Of a stretch of 64,000 bases of DNA, positions 1-7,662 are shown piece after piece; the first letter of the stretch is position 1; each line of letters begins with the position of its first letter. The notes under the pieces are model-generated. The model was not told the DNA's origin. It saw only the letters and a list, made by a program, of their open reading frames with translations, and made no database searches. This DNA comes from Bacillota bacterium (GTDB taxonomy: Bacteria > Bacillota > Clostridia > Christensenellales > UMGS416): NCBI GenBank assembly GCA_023410875.1, contig JAEYPH010000058.1:38305-102304 (forward strand), written 5' to 3'. Made by a program: the position numbers and the translations under genes.

Positions 1-557
1 CTGCCGTAAAGATCGTCCAGCGGCACCGGCTCACCCACGAACACGCGCACCTTGCGGAACGTACGGAAGCCCTGGGTGTCCGCAAAGAACACCGGGATCA
101 CCGGCGCGCGGCTGTTGAGCGCGATGTAGCCTACGCCGCTATAGAACTTTTGAAAATCGCCCTCCCAATTGCGGTTGCGCGTGCCCTCGGGGAAGATTCC
201 AAACACATTGCCCTCCCGCAGCGTCGTGAGCGCCTTTTTCATGGCGCCGATGTCGGCGCTGCCCCGGCGCACCGGATAAGCGCCGCAGGCGTCCAGCACG
301 AAGGAGAGGAACCGCCCGTGGCCATAGAGCTCTTCCTTGGCCATGTATTCGGTGCGCAGTGGCAGCAGCATACGGGAAATAAACAGCACATCCCACATGG
401 ACACATGGTTGGCGATGACGATGAAAGGGCCCTTGGCGGGCAGATGCTCCCGGCTCCGGATCTGCAAAGGGTGCAGCAAACCGACCAGCGGCTTTACCAC
501 CGTCGTCGCAAACTTATAAAAAGCCTTGTGGTGCCATTTCATTTCGCTGTAATTCAT
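1..557 (-). CDS. plsC: 1-acyl-sn-glycerol-3-phosphate acyltransferase, 3' end outside window
   Basis: Transfers an acyl chain to lysophosphatidic acid at the inner face of the membrane, giving phosphatidic acid. About 185 residues are visible; the C-terminus lies beyond the left edge. The translation shows the acyltransferase NHx4D motif as NHVSMWD at residues 50-56 and FPEGTR at 122-127, the catalytic and glycerol-phosphate-binding signatures of the PlsC family. The ATG at 557 overlaps the cmk stop codon as ATGA, so translation is probably coupled. It is the last visible gene of the cdaA-cmk operon; a cmk-plsC pairing is common in Clostridia. Family assignment is firm; acyl specificity is unknown. 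Confidence 0.93.
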   Translation of the reverse strand, partial: MNYSEMKWHHKAFYKFATTVVKPLVGLLHPLQIRSREHLPAKGPFIVIANHVSMWDVLFISRMLLPLRTEYMAKEELYGHGRFLSFVLDACGAYPVRRGSADIGAMKKALTTLREGNVFGIFPEGTRNRNWEGDFQKFYSGVGYIALNSRAPVIPVFFADTQGFRTFRKVRVFVGEPVPLDDLYG

Positions 558-1231
558 TGCGCCCCCGTCACCTTTGCCACGACGTAGTCCACCGCCTGCT
601 GCACGGTCATGTCCGATGTGTCCAGCACCTCGACGTCCGGCGCCACCGTGAGCGGCGACGCGGCGCGGGTGCTGTCCTGATGATCGCGGCCGGCGATGTC
701 GTCGATATACTCCTGCAATGGCCGCTCCACGCCGCGCTCATGCATCTCCAGCATGCGCCGCCGGGCCCGCACCTCCACCGAGGCTGTGATAAAAAACTTG
801 AACTGCGCGTTGGGCAGCACATGGGTACCGATGTCGCGGCCATCCATAACGGCGCTGCTCTGGCCGGCATACTGCTGCTGCAGGCGCACCAGGTGCGCGC
901 GCACCGCGGCAAAGCGCGAAACGTCGCTGGCCGCCATGGAGACCTCCGCCGTGCGGATGTCGGCTGTGACGTCCGATCCATCCAGCAGGATGCGCTGCGC
1001 GCCATCCCCGGCGCGCACCTCCACGGCGGTGCCCTGCGCCATGGCGGACACGGCGGCCTCGTCGTCGGTGCTCAGGCCCAGCCGCAGGGCTTTTAAGCCC
1101 ACGGCGCGGTACATGGCCCCTGTGTCCAGATAGGCGATGCCCAGCCGCGCGGCCACCGCCCGGGCGATCGTGGATTTGCCGGCACCGGCCGGCCCGTCTA
1201 TGGCGATCTGTATCGGTTGCGCTATATTCAT
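554..1231 (-). CDS. cmk: cytidylate kinase
   Basis: Phosphorylates CMP and dCMP to the diphosphates with ATP in pyrimidine salvage. The 225-residue product has the usual family length. It opens with a P-loop, GPAGAGKS at residues 13-20, followed by the DTGAMYRAV substrate segment and MDGRDIGTHVLP, all typical of bacterial Cmk. The ATG at 1231 overlaps the upstream HutP-family stop as ATGA and the cmk stop overlaps the plsC start the same way, so three genes form a tightly coupled run. No truncation or odd residue is visible. Confidence 0.96.
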   Translation of the reverse strand: MNIAQPIQIAIDGPAGAGKSTIARAVAARLGIAYLDTGAMYRAVGLKALRLGLSTDDEAAVSAMAQGTAVEVRAGDGAQRILLDGSDVTADIRTAEVSMAASDVSRFAAVRAHLVRLQQQYAGQSSAVMDGRDIGTHVLPNAQFKFFITASVEVRARRRMLEMHERGVERPLQEYIDDIAGRDHQDSTRAASPLTVAPDVEVLDTSDMTVQQAVDYVVAKVTGAQ

Positions 1232-1641
1232 ATAACCCTGTGTCCCATCCCGATGGCGTTTTCGTTGAGATGCAGCAGCCCGATGCCGCTGAAGATGCTG
1301 ACGGCCACATGCTCCCCGGCGCGGGCGATGCCGATCTTGCAGCCGATGTTAAGCCCTATGGCCTTGGTGGAAATCTGCGAGATGGCCTCGCGCACGGCGC
1401 CGGCCACGGCGCCCTCCTCGTTGTGGTGGTCGCCGATGATGCCTTCGCGTTTGGCCGCCACCACGGTGCGTTCCACAATCTTCATGACCGACGCGATGAA
1501 CTCGCCGCCATAATCCACCGCGGCGCAGTGGAAGCCCTGGGCGGCGTACCGGTCCTTGAGGGCGCGCTCCTCCTCACGGCTGGGCGTCAGGCTCATGAGG
1601 ATCGCGGCGCGGCAGATGTCGCGGCTGGCTGTATCGGTCAT
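1228..1641 (-). CDS. HutP-family protein
   Basis: A 137-residue protein resembling HutP, which in Bacillus binds L-histidine, Mg2+ and RNA to allow read-through of a terminator in the histidine-utilisation operon. Recognisable segments are GIIGDHHNEEGAVAGAVREA in the middle (His 72 and 73) and a C-terminal GLLHLNENAIGMGHRVI (His 134), resembling the parts of HutP that carry metal- and histidine-binding residues. There is no hut gene nearby. Instead it sits between cdaR and cmk with 4-nt overlaps on both sides and GGAGG eleven bases before its ATG. Whether it is an RNA-binding antiterminator here is inference; the family call rests on the motifs. Confidence 0.82.
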   Translation of the reverse strand: MTDTASRDICRAAILMSLTPSREEERALKDRYAAQGFHCAAVDYGGEFIASVMKIVERTVVAAKREGIIGDHHNEEGAVAGAVREAISQISTKAIGLNIGCKIGIARAGEHVAVSIFSGIGLLHLNENAIGMGHRVI

Positions 1642-2927
1642 GGCATGCCTCCGACGAGTGCGGTATCCTGAACATCCGAGCGGATGTTCAGGGTAACCTC
1701 CGCCGGCATGACCACGGCGCTAGCCTGGCCCAGGTAGGGGTCCAACTCCGAGCGGACCGCCAGCTTGTGCTGCCCGGCTCCCAGGCCGTTGACGTCTACA
1801 AAGAGGTGCACCCGCGAGGCGGTCACCCTTCGGTAATAGAGCTCCGGGCAGGTGACCCTGACCGAAGCGGTCAGCTTGTCGTCGATGGCCAGCCCGGTGC
1901 CCAGACCGGTGACGGTGACGGGCAACGGGCCCAGCGTCACCGTCTTCATCTTCATGGCTATGCCCACGGCGATGTTGACGCGGGCGCTGTCCACGATCCA
2001 TATGTTCGCGGGCGGCTGCACCGCCTTGTCCTCATTGAAATCAGCCTTTTTATTCGTGATGTCGATGCGGGATACCCGCAGTACATCCAAAGCGTCCAGC
2101 AGATCGGCTGGGCCGGCCACTTCAATCTGGGGCGGGTCCGCAGCCAGCGATTTGAGCGCATATCCATCGGGCAGCTCGCCGGTCAGAATGTCCTCGGCCT
2201 GCACCGACACCGGCACCATCTTGGTCGGGTATACCGGCAGATTGACGATGCAGTTGGGCGGGTTCAGCGTCATGTTGCCCGTGGCCACCACCGCACCATT
2301 GGCATCCAGCAGCGTGTAGGGCGGAGTCCGCGAGAGACTTCCGGTCAGATTGTCCAGCGATACCTCCACCACGGCACGCGCCACGGTCTGAATGTCGGTA
2401 AAGGCGCCGGTGATCTCCAGCGTTGTGCCGGTCCTTACCTCGGGGGTGCCGCTCCAATAGCCGTCGGGCAGCGTGCCGGTTGGCACGACGTTCACCGGCA
2501 CCACCTTGGATCGCAAGCGTTCCACGTTCACTGTGATCGTGTCCGGCTCCACGCGCACGATGGTGCCCCGCGCTGTCAACCACGAGAGCCGGACCTTCTG
2601 GGTTCCGTCCCGCGCCACCGATGACAGGTCCGCCCGCAGCGTCACATCGCTCTGCCGCAGTTGGGACAAGACCTTGCGGGAAACTTCTACCGTCACATCC
2701 GCGGCAAAATTCCTGTCTCCCCGTATGGTCAGGTTGGATTGCCTCATGATGCTTTCGCCGCTCAGGACCACGGGAACATCCTCCAGCGTGACCGGCCGGG
2801 ATGGATCGATCTCGGCGATGACATAGTTCCACAGGATCAGCGCGAACAGCAGCGACACGATCTTGAGGCTCAGATTGCTGCGGACAGCCGCCCAGATTTT
2901 TTTCAACACTTCAAGGACGCGGTTCAT
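1638..2927 (-). CDS. cdaR: CdaR, YbbR-domain regulator of diadenylate cyclase
   Basis: Membrane-anchored partner of the c-di-AMP synthase CdaA. The 429-residue product has a short cytoplasmic N-terminus, one membrane segment at about residues 20-40 (LKIVSLLFALILWNYVIAE) and a long extracytoplasmic region of repeated YbbR domains, recognised by recurring 'LPxGY', 'TV.V.V' and 'PVxV' strands. The ATG at 2927 lies inside the end of cdaA (17-nt overlap) behind GGAGG, so the two are coupled. In Bacillus, Listeria and relatives the same cdaA-cdaR pair is followed by glmM; here a HutP-family gene and cmk follow instead. Confidence 0.93.
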   Translation of the reverse strand: MNRVLEVLKKIWAAVRSNLSLKIVSLLFALILWNYVIAEIDPSRPVTLEDVPVVLSGESIMRQSNLTIRGDRNFAADVTVEVSRKVLSQLRQSDVTLRADLSSVARDGTQKVRLSWLTARGTIVRVEPDTITVNVERLRSKVVPVNVVPTGTLPDGYWSGTPEVRTGTTLEITGAFTDIQTVARAVVEVSLDNLTGSLSRTPPYTLLDANGAVVATGNMTLNPPNCIVNLPVYPTKMVPVSVQAEDILTGELPDGYALKSLAADPPQIEVAGPADLLDALDVLRVSRIDITNKKADFNEDKAVQPPANIWIVDSARVNIAVGIAMKMKTVTLGPLPVTVTGLGTGLAIDDKLTASVRVTCPELYYRRVTASRVHLFVDVNGLGAGQHKLAVRSELDPYLGQASAVVMPAEVTLNIRSDVQDTALVGGMP

Positions 2928-3795
2928 TTTCGCGCTTCCTCCGCCGGATCAGGTTGTTCAGGTTCAGGTTGAGCACACGTCCCGCCATGGTCTCCTTCTT
3001 GGTATAGATGCGATCAAGCGACTTGCGCAGCGTCTGCGCATCCAGATAGCGGGTCAGCTTGCCGCTCTCGGCGATGGAGATGATGCCCGTTTCTTCGCTC
3101 ACGGCGATAACCATGGCGTCGGTGGTTTCGCTCATGCCCACGGCGGCGCGGTGGCGCGTGCCCAGATCGCTGGCCAGCGCCGTGTCGGCCGCCAAGGGCA
3201 AAAAGCAGCCCGCGGCCACGATGCGGTCATTGTGTATGATCATGGCGCCGTCGTGCAACGGCGTGTTGGGCACGAAGATGTTCTCTATGATCTGGTGACT
3301 CAGGCGCGCATCGATGACGGTGCCGCTTTCCACGATGTTGCTAAGCGTGTTGGTGCGCTGCAGCACGATCAGGGCTCCTACGCGCTTCTTGGCCATGTTC
3401 TGTACGGCGCGGGCAATCTCGTCGGCCACATGGGCAGCGTCGGCCTCTTCCAGCGCGTGGCGGATGGGGGTGTTGTCCAGCAGGCGGCCGGCGCCCAGGC
3501 GCTCCAGCGCCCGGCGAAGCTCCGGTTGAAAGAGGATGACCAGCGCGATGGCGCCTGCGCCTACGATGTAGTTGAGCAGCCAGGCCACGCCGCTCAAGCC
3601 CAGCCACTCGGCAATCTGGGCCACGACGATCAGCACGCCGAAGCCTTTGAGCACCGAGCTGGCACGGGTTTCCTTGGTGACCTTGAGCAATTGATACACG
3701 ACAAAGGAAAGGATGAGGATGTCCACAAAATCCTTGGGATCCATATGAATCTGTGTCAGCGCAGGCTGTATGGCCTCCAGAAGCTTCTGCAGCAA
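2911..3795 (-). CDS. cdaA: diadenylate cyclase CdaA (DisA_N/DAC domain)
   Basis: Makes cyclic di-AMP from two ATP at the membrane; c-di-AMP controls potassium uptake, osmolyte balance and wall homeostasis. Using a TTG start at 3795 the product is 294 residues, close to the usual CdaA size of about 270-280. Three hydrophobic segments (about 24-38, 50-68, 70-90) precede the DAC domain with the catalytic DGA motif (LHDGAMI, residues 180-186) and GTRHRAA (212-218). The TTG is preceded by AGGAA at 6-nt spacing and starts just after the upstream stop; an upstream in-frame start at 3858 would lie within the phosphatase gene, and ATG at 3744 would lose the N-terminal helix. The exact start is the uncertain part. 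Confidence 0.95.
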   Translation of the reverse strand: MLQKLLEAIQPALTQIHMDPKDFVDILILSFVVYQLLKVTKETRASSVLKGFGVLIVVAQIAEWLGLSGVAWLLNYIVGAGAIALVILFQPELRRALERLGAGRLLDNTPIRHALEEADAAHVADEIARAVQNMAKKRVGALIVLQRTNTLSNIVESGTVIDARLSHQIIENIFVPNTPLHDGAMIIHNDRIVAAGCFLPLAADTALASDLGTRHRAAVGMSETTDAMVIAVSEETGIISIAESGKLTRYLDAQTLRKSLDRIYTKKETMAGRVLNLNLNNLIRRRKRENEPRP

Positions 3796-3796
3796 A

Positions 3797-4888
3797 CTAG
3801 GATTCCTCGTTCCTTTTTTGATCGGCCAGCCGCTCCACCAGCAGCAACGTCGTATCATCGCGGCTCTCGCCGTCGCCTATGCCCTCGCCGGCCACCCGCC
3901 AGATCCTCCCCAGGCAATCATCGCCGCCCTGGGCCAGAATGGCCCCCACCGTGGCCAGCAGATCGGGCTTGTCGCTGCACTGCCACAAGGATTCCAGCCC
4001 GTCGGAGTACAGCACCAGGCGCGCGCCGGGGGCCAGCACGCCTTCGGATGTACCATATTCGCGCTGTTCGAACCAACGGCAGATGGGCATTCCGGGCATC
4101 TCCAGCGCCGTGACGCCGGATTCGTCCCACAGCACCGGCGGGCAGATGTGCCCGGCATTGCACCAATACAGCCGGCCGGTGGACAGCTCCAGACGGGCCA
4201 GAAAGGCCGTGATGTAGTGCTGCTCCTCCAGGCGAAGCTGTGAAAAGCGCCGCTGGATGCGGGTCAGCACATCGCCGGGCATGTCGGTGGGGTGCATCTC
4301 CACGCGCACGGTGGTGCTGAAGAACACCGTCAGCATCGCGGCGGTGACGCCGTGACCGGCCACATCGGCGACGTAAAAGGCAATGTTGTCGCGGCCGATG
4401 CGGAAGATATCAAAGATGTCCCCGCTCATCTCTTCGCAGGGACGATACAGCGAATCGAAACGATACCCCTCGGCGCGGGCCAGCTCCTGGGGCAGCAGGC
4501 TGCTCTGTATGCTCTGAGCCCGCAGGATGTCCCGCCGCATGCGCTCGTACTGGCGCTTGAGCGCCTCGCCCACCCGTTGCTCGCGGGTGACATCCTGCCA
4601 GTTGGCTAGCGTCAGCCCGTCCACCCGGCGGGAGAAGGCCTGCCGGTACAGCCTGCCGGCCACTTCCACGACCACAGCGTCGCTTTGGGCCGCTGCAGCC
4701 TGCACCGGGCAGTCCAGGCTGCAACCCTGGCAATCGCCATCGCAGCCCAAGCTGCGGCAAAGGGCGGCATTGGCAAACATGGGCCGACCGAAGCCGTCCA
4801 GCAGTGCATACCAATCCTCCATGCCGTCCAGCATGGCGCACAGCTCTTGCCGGTCGCAGCAGAGCTCGGTTCGCCGCCTCTCGTTCAT
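3797..4888 (-). CDS. PAS-like sensor / SpoIIE-type PP2C serine phosphatase with cysteine cluster
   Basis: A 363-residue two-part protein. Residues about 20-100 resemble a PAS fold (ALLDGFGRPMFANAALC ... LANWQDVTREQR); a helical linker at 103-135 (EALKRQYERMRRDILRAQSI) leads into a SpoIIE/RsbU-type phosphatase with metal ligands in SGDIFD (Asp 157), VADVAGHG (Asp 175), SDGLE and DDTTLLL. Such phosphatases usually act on anti-anti-sigma factors. The PAS part holds an unusual cluster, Cys 44, 49, 53, 56 and 60 (C-x3-C-x2-C-x3-C within it), suggesting a metal or Fe-S centre; that is inference. It heads the cdaA operon with its own promoter and is separated from cdaA by one base. No partner anti-sigma gene is in the window. 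Confidence 0.88.
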   Translation of the reverse strand: MNERRRTELCCDRQELCAMLDGMEDWYALLDGFGRPMFANAALCRSLGCDGDCQGCSLDCPVQAAAAQSDAVVVEVAGRLYRQAFSRRVDGLTLANWQDVTREQRVGEALKRQYERMRRDILRAQSIQSSLLPQELARAEGYRFDSLYRPCEEMSGDIFDIFRIGRDNIAFYVADVAGHGVTAAMLTVFFSTTVRVEMHPTDMPGDVLTRIQRRFSQLRLEEQHYITAFLARLELSTGRLYWCNAGHICPPVLWDESGVTALEMPGMPICRWFEQREYGTSEGVLAPGARLVLYSDGLESLWQCSDKPDLLATVGAILAQGGDDCLGRIWRVAGEGIGDGESRDDTTLLLVERLADQKRNEES

Positions 4889-4912
4889 CCCATAAACACC
4901 CGCCTGACCAAT

Positions 4913-4941
4913 ATTATACCCTTTGAAGCGTGGTCAAGAAA
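4913..4941 (-). promoter_or_regulatory. probable sigma-A promoter of the phosphatase-cdaA-cmk operon
   Basis: On the minus strand TTTCTT (4941-4936), a 17-nt spacer and a perfect TATAAT (4918-4913) precede the phosphatase ATG at 4888 by about 18 nt from the expected start. The -35 match is weak; the -10 is exact. Confidence 0.55.
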
Positions 4942-5013
4942 GCCCTTGTGCGGACTTTTCTGGTAAAACTGTATCTTTCACAAGCAAAACGGACAAAAAA
5001 TGAGAAAAATTGT

Positions 5014-5382
5014 TTACATGCTCTGATCAATGAGGTGCAACAGCGTTTTTCTGCGGGTTTGGAGCGCATACACTTCGCCGATGCACACATCGGCGCGACA
5101 GCTTAAGGCGATCAGGTCCTGCTGCTCGTCGGCGTCTTGAGATTGGTATGGCTTGTTTTCACAGCGCAAGGTGCAATACAACGATTCCAGGTCTTGCTTG
5201 ATGCGCGCATATTGATCATTGATCTGATCGATCTGCCATTCAATCAGTTTCAATTCCTGTTTCAGCATATCGTGCAGCACGTTCCCCTCACTGAAGAAAT
5301 CCGACAACTCATAGGCCGGATATCCCCGCCTTCCCTGTGTCCGGATTCGGTTACGATTCCTGACATACACAACATCTAGCAT
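5014..5382 (-). CDS. hypothetical small coiled-coil protein
   Basis: Not recognised. The ATG at 5382 gives 122 residues. The N-terminus is basic (RNRNRIRTQGRRGYPAYEL); residues about 35-75 (MLKQELKLIEWQIDQINDQY and following) are strongly amphipathic and likely form a coiled coil; the tail holds another helix ending LLHLIDQSM. There is no signal peptide or membrane segment. Cysteines are scattered and form no clear site. A good promoter lies directly upstream with no ribosome-binding site, so its mRNA may be leaderless. It stands alone between the cda operon and the exoribonuclease. Regular codon use and the promoter support a real gene, but function is unknown. Confidence 0.6.
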   Translation of the reverse strand: MLDVVYVRNRNRIRTQGRRGYPAYELSDFFSEGNVLHDMLKQELKLIEWQIDQINDQYARIKQDLESLYCTLRCENKPYQSQDADEQQDLIALSCRADVCIGEVYALQTRRKTLLHLIDQSM

Positions 5383-5388
5383 ACGCAC

Positions 5389-5417
5389 ATCATACTATAT
5401 ACAAATTTGGGGTTCAA
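5389..5417 (-). promoter_or_regulatory. sigma-A promoter placed for a leaderless transcript
   Basis: TTGAAC (5417-5412), 17-nt spacer, TATGAT (5394-5389) on the minus strand. The -10 ends six bases before the ATG at 5382, so the expected +1 is the A of the start codon. No Shine-Dalgarno sequence is present. Confidence 0.55.
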
Positions 5418-5558
5418 TAGGAAGAATGGTCTGTTTTTAGTCGTTTATGCAGAAATATGTCGATACCGCCCGAACGAAACGATTCTAATTCACAATCGAG
5501 AATGAAACGTTTCACAGGCCGGCCTATGGCAACGCCGTCGTATCCCTCATGGAAAGGT

Positions 5559-6521
5559 TCAGCGGCTTTCCTCGTCGGTCAGGCGGTAGAGCTGGCGGTT
5601 GTGCAGTGTCCACAGCCGCTCGGTGAAGCCTCCCGGCGCCACGGCCTCCAAGGCCTTCTGCATGTCGTACATGCGAGAATCGATGATATCCAGATAGTGA
5701 AGGATCTCCGCTTCGGGGAACATAGGCCGCCGGGGGCTGCCATACTCAGGCTCGTAGTGATGGCTGAGCAGCATGTGCTGGATGAGCGATGTTATGGCCG
5801 GCTCCAGGCCCACCTTCTCGGCCAGCTTCTCCACATAGAGGATGCCCTGCACGATGTGCCCCAGCAGCATGCCGTCGCGGGTGTATTCGATGGCGATGCC
5901 CGTGGGCGTGGCGCCCAGCTCAAAGAGCTTGGCGATGTCATGCAGAATGGCTCCGGCATAAACGAGGTCGGCGCGCAGGAAGTCATACACCTGCATCATG
6001 GCCTCTCCGTTGCGCAGCATCGTGTGGGTGTGATAGAGCAGCCCCGCGCGGATGCTGTGGTGGTTCTTCACGGCAGCGGGCCACACGAGCAGCCTTTCCT
6101 TGTTCTCTTCCAGCGCCGAGAGCACCAGCAGGCACAGCTTCTCATTGCCTATGCGCATGGCGTATTCGCTCACGGCTTCATAGAGCTCCTCGCCGCTGCT
6201 GGGCGCTGAGGGCACCATGGCTGCAGGGTCCACCGGGTCTCCTGCGGCGGCGTCGCGGAACTTATCGATACGGAACTGCAGCTTGCCCTGGTATTCGTTG
6301 ACCAACCCCTGCGCCTTGATGATGCTGCCGGCCTTGGGGCACAGCTCCGGTTCGGCCACGTCCCATATCTTGGCGTTGATCTCGCCGGTCTCATCGGCCA
6401 GCGTGTAGTCGCCGTACTGGGATTTGCCGCTGGCACTGGTCTTTACGGCGGCGTTCTTGACCAGATAGAAGCCGGTGGCGGACAGGCCGTTCTTGAGCTG
6501 GTTGATCTTGACGAAATCCAT
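5559..6521 (-). CDS. yhaM: YhaM-type 3'-5' exoribonuclease (OB fold + HD domain)
   Basis: A 320-residue protein of the YhaM/CBF1 family, which trims RNA and single-stranded DNA from the 3' end using a metal-dependent HD domain. Residues about 1-90 form an OB-fold nucleic-acid-binding domain (GDYTLADETGEINAKIWDV). The HD domain follows, with LYHTHTML, AGAILHDIAKLFELG and a later HMLLSHHY supplying metal-binding His and Asp residues. The ATG at 6521 was chosen because AGGAG sits 5 nt upstream and it matches known family starts; the longer frame to 6662 runs into repeat sequence. It appears monocistronic behind an extended -10 promoter. Confidence 0.93.
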   Translation of the reverse strand: MDFVKINQLKNGLSATGFYLVKNAAVKTSASGKSQYGDYTLADETGEINAKIWDVAEPELCPKAGSIIKAQGLVNEYQGKLQFRIDKFRDAAAGDPVDPAAMVPSAPSSGEELYEAVSEYAMRIGNEKLCLLVLSALEENKERLLVWPAAVKNHHSIRAGLLYHTHTMLRNGEAMMQVYDFLRADLVYAGAILHDIAKLFELGATPTGIAIEYTRDGMLLGHIVQGILYVEKLAEKVGLEPAITSLIQHMLLSHHYEPEYGSPRRPMFPEAEILHYLDIIDSRMYDMQKALEAVAPGGFTERLWTLHNRQLYRLTDEESR

Positions 6522-6549
6522 GGGTACTCCTGAAAGGTTTTGTTTGATC

Positions 6550-6558
6550 ATTATAACA
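6550..6558 (-). promoter_or_regulatory. extended -10 promoter of yhaM
   Basis: The minus strand reads TG-T-TATAAT at 6558-6550, an extended -10 element about 30 nt before the yhaM ATG. No convincing -35 is seen at the usual distance, which is tolerated with an extended -10. Confidence 0.5.
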
Positions 6559-6582
6559 TGAATAAGGAGAGGTTGCACGGAA

Positions 6583-6744
6583 GGAAAGGATTTCGCGCCT
6601 TTGAGGCGCGACCTGCGCATCGCCTCGCCGACGTCCAGTCGGCGAGTGCGGCAGAGCCGCACAAGGCGACGCTAGGCTACGGCGCATCCTGCGCCAAGGC
6701 CAAAGGGCTTTCCGATCGCCCTTTGGAAACCTTCGGACCCCATC
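6583..6744. repeat. dispersed hairpin repeat family A, copy 1 (expanded)
   Basis: This copy shares the outer parts of the copies at 20048-20127 and 31409-31479: a segment with the hairpin GCGCCTTTGAGGCGC, and a second hairpin pairing CCAAAGGGC with GCCCTTTGG, ending CTTCGGACCCCAT. Between the two modules this copy has about 88 extra bases made of further hairpins (CTCGCCGAC paired with GTCGGCGAG, GTGCGGC with GCCGCAC). It occupies the non-coding stretch upstream of yhaM. I see no coding capacity; the short reading frame across it is a by-product. Confidence 0.8.
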
Positions 6745-6792
6745 TTATAGGCGGAAGAGTCACAAAATTGACTACTATCTATCTATTTTCGT

Positions 6793-6877
6793 TGCCGCAT
6801 TCGTAGGGCCGTATTGCATACGGCCTCCCCGCGTCGTCCAGCGTCTTCTCTGTAGGGCAAGGGCTTTGCCCTTGCCG
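6793..6877. repeat. dispersed hairpin repeat family B, copy 1
   Basis: It begins with GCCGCATTCGTAGGGC, continues into the palindrome GGCCGTATTGCATACGGCC and ends in a GGCAAGGGC/GCCCTTGCC hairpin. The same blocks occur in inverted order at 45694-45815 and the terminal hairpin again at 31332-31357. It lies just past the 3' end of nrdG, where the GC-rich hairpins could also terminate that transcript. Confidence 0.75.
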
Positions 6878-6912
6878 CCCTTGCCGCCCTCGCCGCGCTC
6901 CTTCTTTTACGC

Positions 6913-7608
6913 TCACCCTCTTACAACAACCTCTCCCCCACACCCCCTGGCCACCTCGGCGGCCCTTTTCATATCCTGAGGCCCATGCGGTGCGGCCAGC
7001 ACGCGGAAGCGGTCGGTGGGCTTGTAGAGCGCAGGCGCACGGTACGTTTGCAGCGCCCAGCGGGGGATGGGCGCGATGGCACGGGACATTGTTTCTATGT
7101 CGTCCATGGTCAGCTGCGGCACGAAGGTCGTGCGGCACTCGAAGGGCACGGTATTTGATCGCAGCAGCTCCAGCGTGCGCGCCACCGGCTGCCAGGCCGC
7201 AGCGCCGCCCAGCTCGCCGTAGCGCGCCGGGGGCAGCTTGATGTCCAGCGCCACATAGTCCAGCAGGCGGTCACGCAGCAACGCCTCCACAACCTCCGGC
7301 CGGCTGCCGTTGGTGTCCAGCTTTGTCAGATAGTCCATCGTGCGCACGCGGGACAGAAAGGCCTTCAGACCGTCGCTCTGCAGCGTGGGCTCGCCGCCGC
7401 TCACGACAACGGCGTCCAGCAGGCCCCGGCGGCGCGCAAGCATCTCCCACACCACGGTGGAATCGATATGCGCCGCACCGGCGTCTATGAGCGCGCGGTT
7501 GTGGCAAAAAAAACAGTCATAATTGCAGCCGGCCGCAAACACCACTGCGGCGATGCGGCCGGGATAATCGACAAAGGAGTTTTTGGCCAGACCAACGAGC
7601 TTTAGCAT
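6913..7608 (-). CDS. nrdG: anaerobic ribonucleoside-triphosphate reductase activating protein
   Basis: Radical SAM enzyme that installs the glycyl radical on NrdD. The 231-residue product carries the 4Fe-4S ligands in CNYDCFFC (Cys 28, 32, 35) and the SAM-binding SGGEPTLQ segment. It is longer than the roughly 155-residue E. coli NrdG and matches the longer NrdG-like subgroup found in Clostridia. GGGG lies about 8 nt before the ATG at 7608. It follows nrdD after a 54-nt gap holding a stable hairpin, so the two are probably one transcript with a differential-expression or stabilising hairpin between them. Confidence 0.93.
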   Translation of the reverse strand: MLKLVGLAKNSFVDYPGRIAAVVFAAGCNYDCFFCHNRALIDAGAAHIDSTVVWEMLARRRGLLDAVVVSGGEPTLQSDGLKAFLSRVRTMDYLTKLDTNGSRPEVVEALLRDRLLDYVALDIKLPPARYGELGGAAAWQPVARTLELLRSNTVPFECRTTFVPQLTMDDIETMSRAIAPIPRWALQTYRAPALYKPTDRFRVLAAPHGPQDMKRAAEVARGCGGEVVVRG

Positions 7609-7638
7609 GTTATTACCCCGGAACCCCCTTCTGGGGTA

Positions 7639-7662
7639 CGGCGGAAAGAAATATTTCCGCCG
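7639..7662 (-). terminator. hairpin between nrdD and nrdG
   Basis: A 9-bp stem (CGGCGGAAA with TTTCCGCCG) with a 6-nt loop starts one base after the nrdD stop. It lacks a downstream T-run, so it is more likely a 3' stabiliser or partial attenuator than a full terminator. Confidence 0.5.

Noticed and set aside
3796..3858. Longer start for cdaA at 3858
   Set aside because: It would overlap the phosphatase gene, has no ribosome site and adds an unconserved Cys/Trp-rich segment.
6540..6806. Plus-strand frame of 88 codons in the gap upstream of yhaM
   Set aside because: It runs through hairpin repeat A and has no ribosome site; its composition follows the repeat, not a gene.
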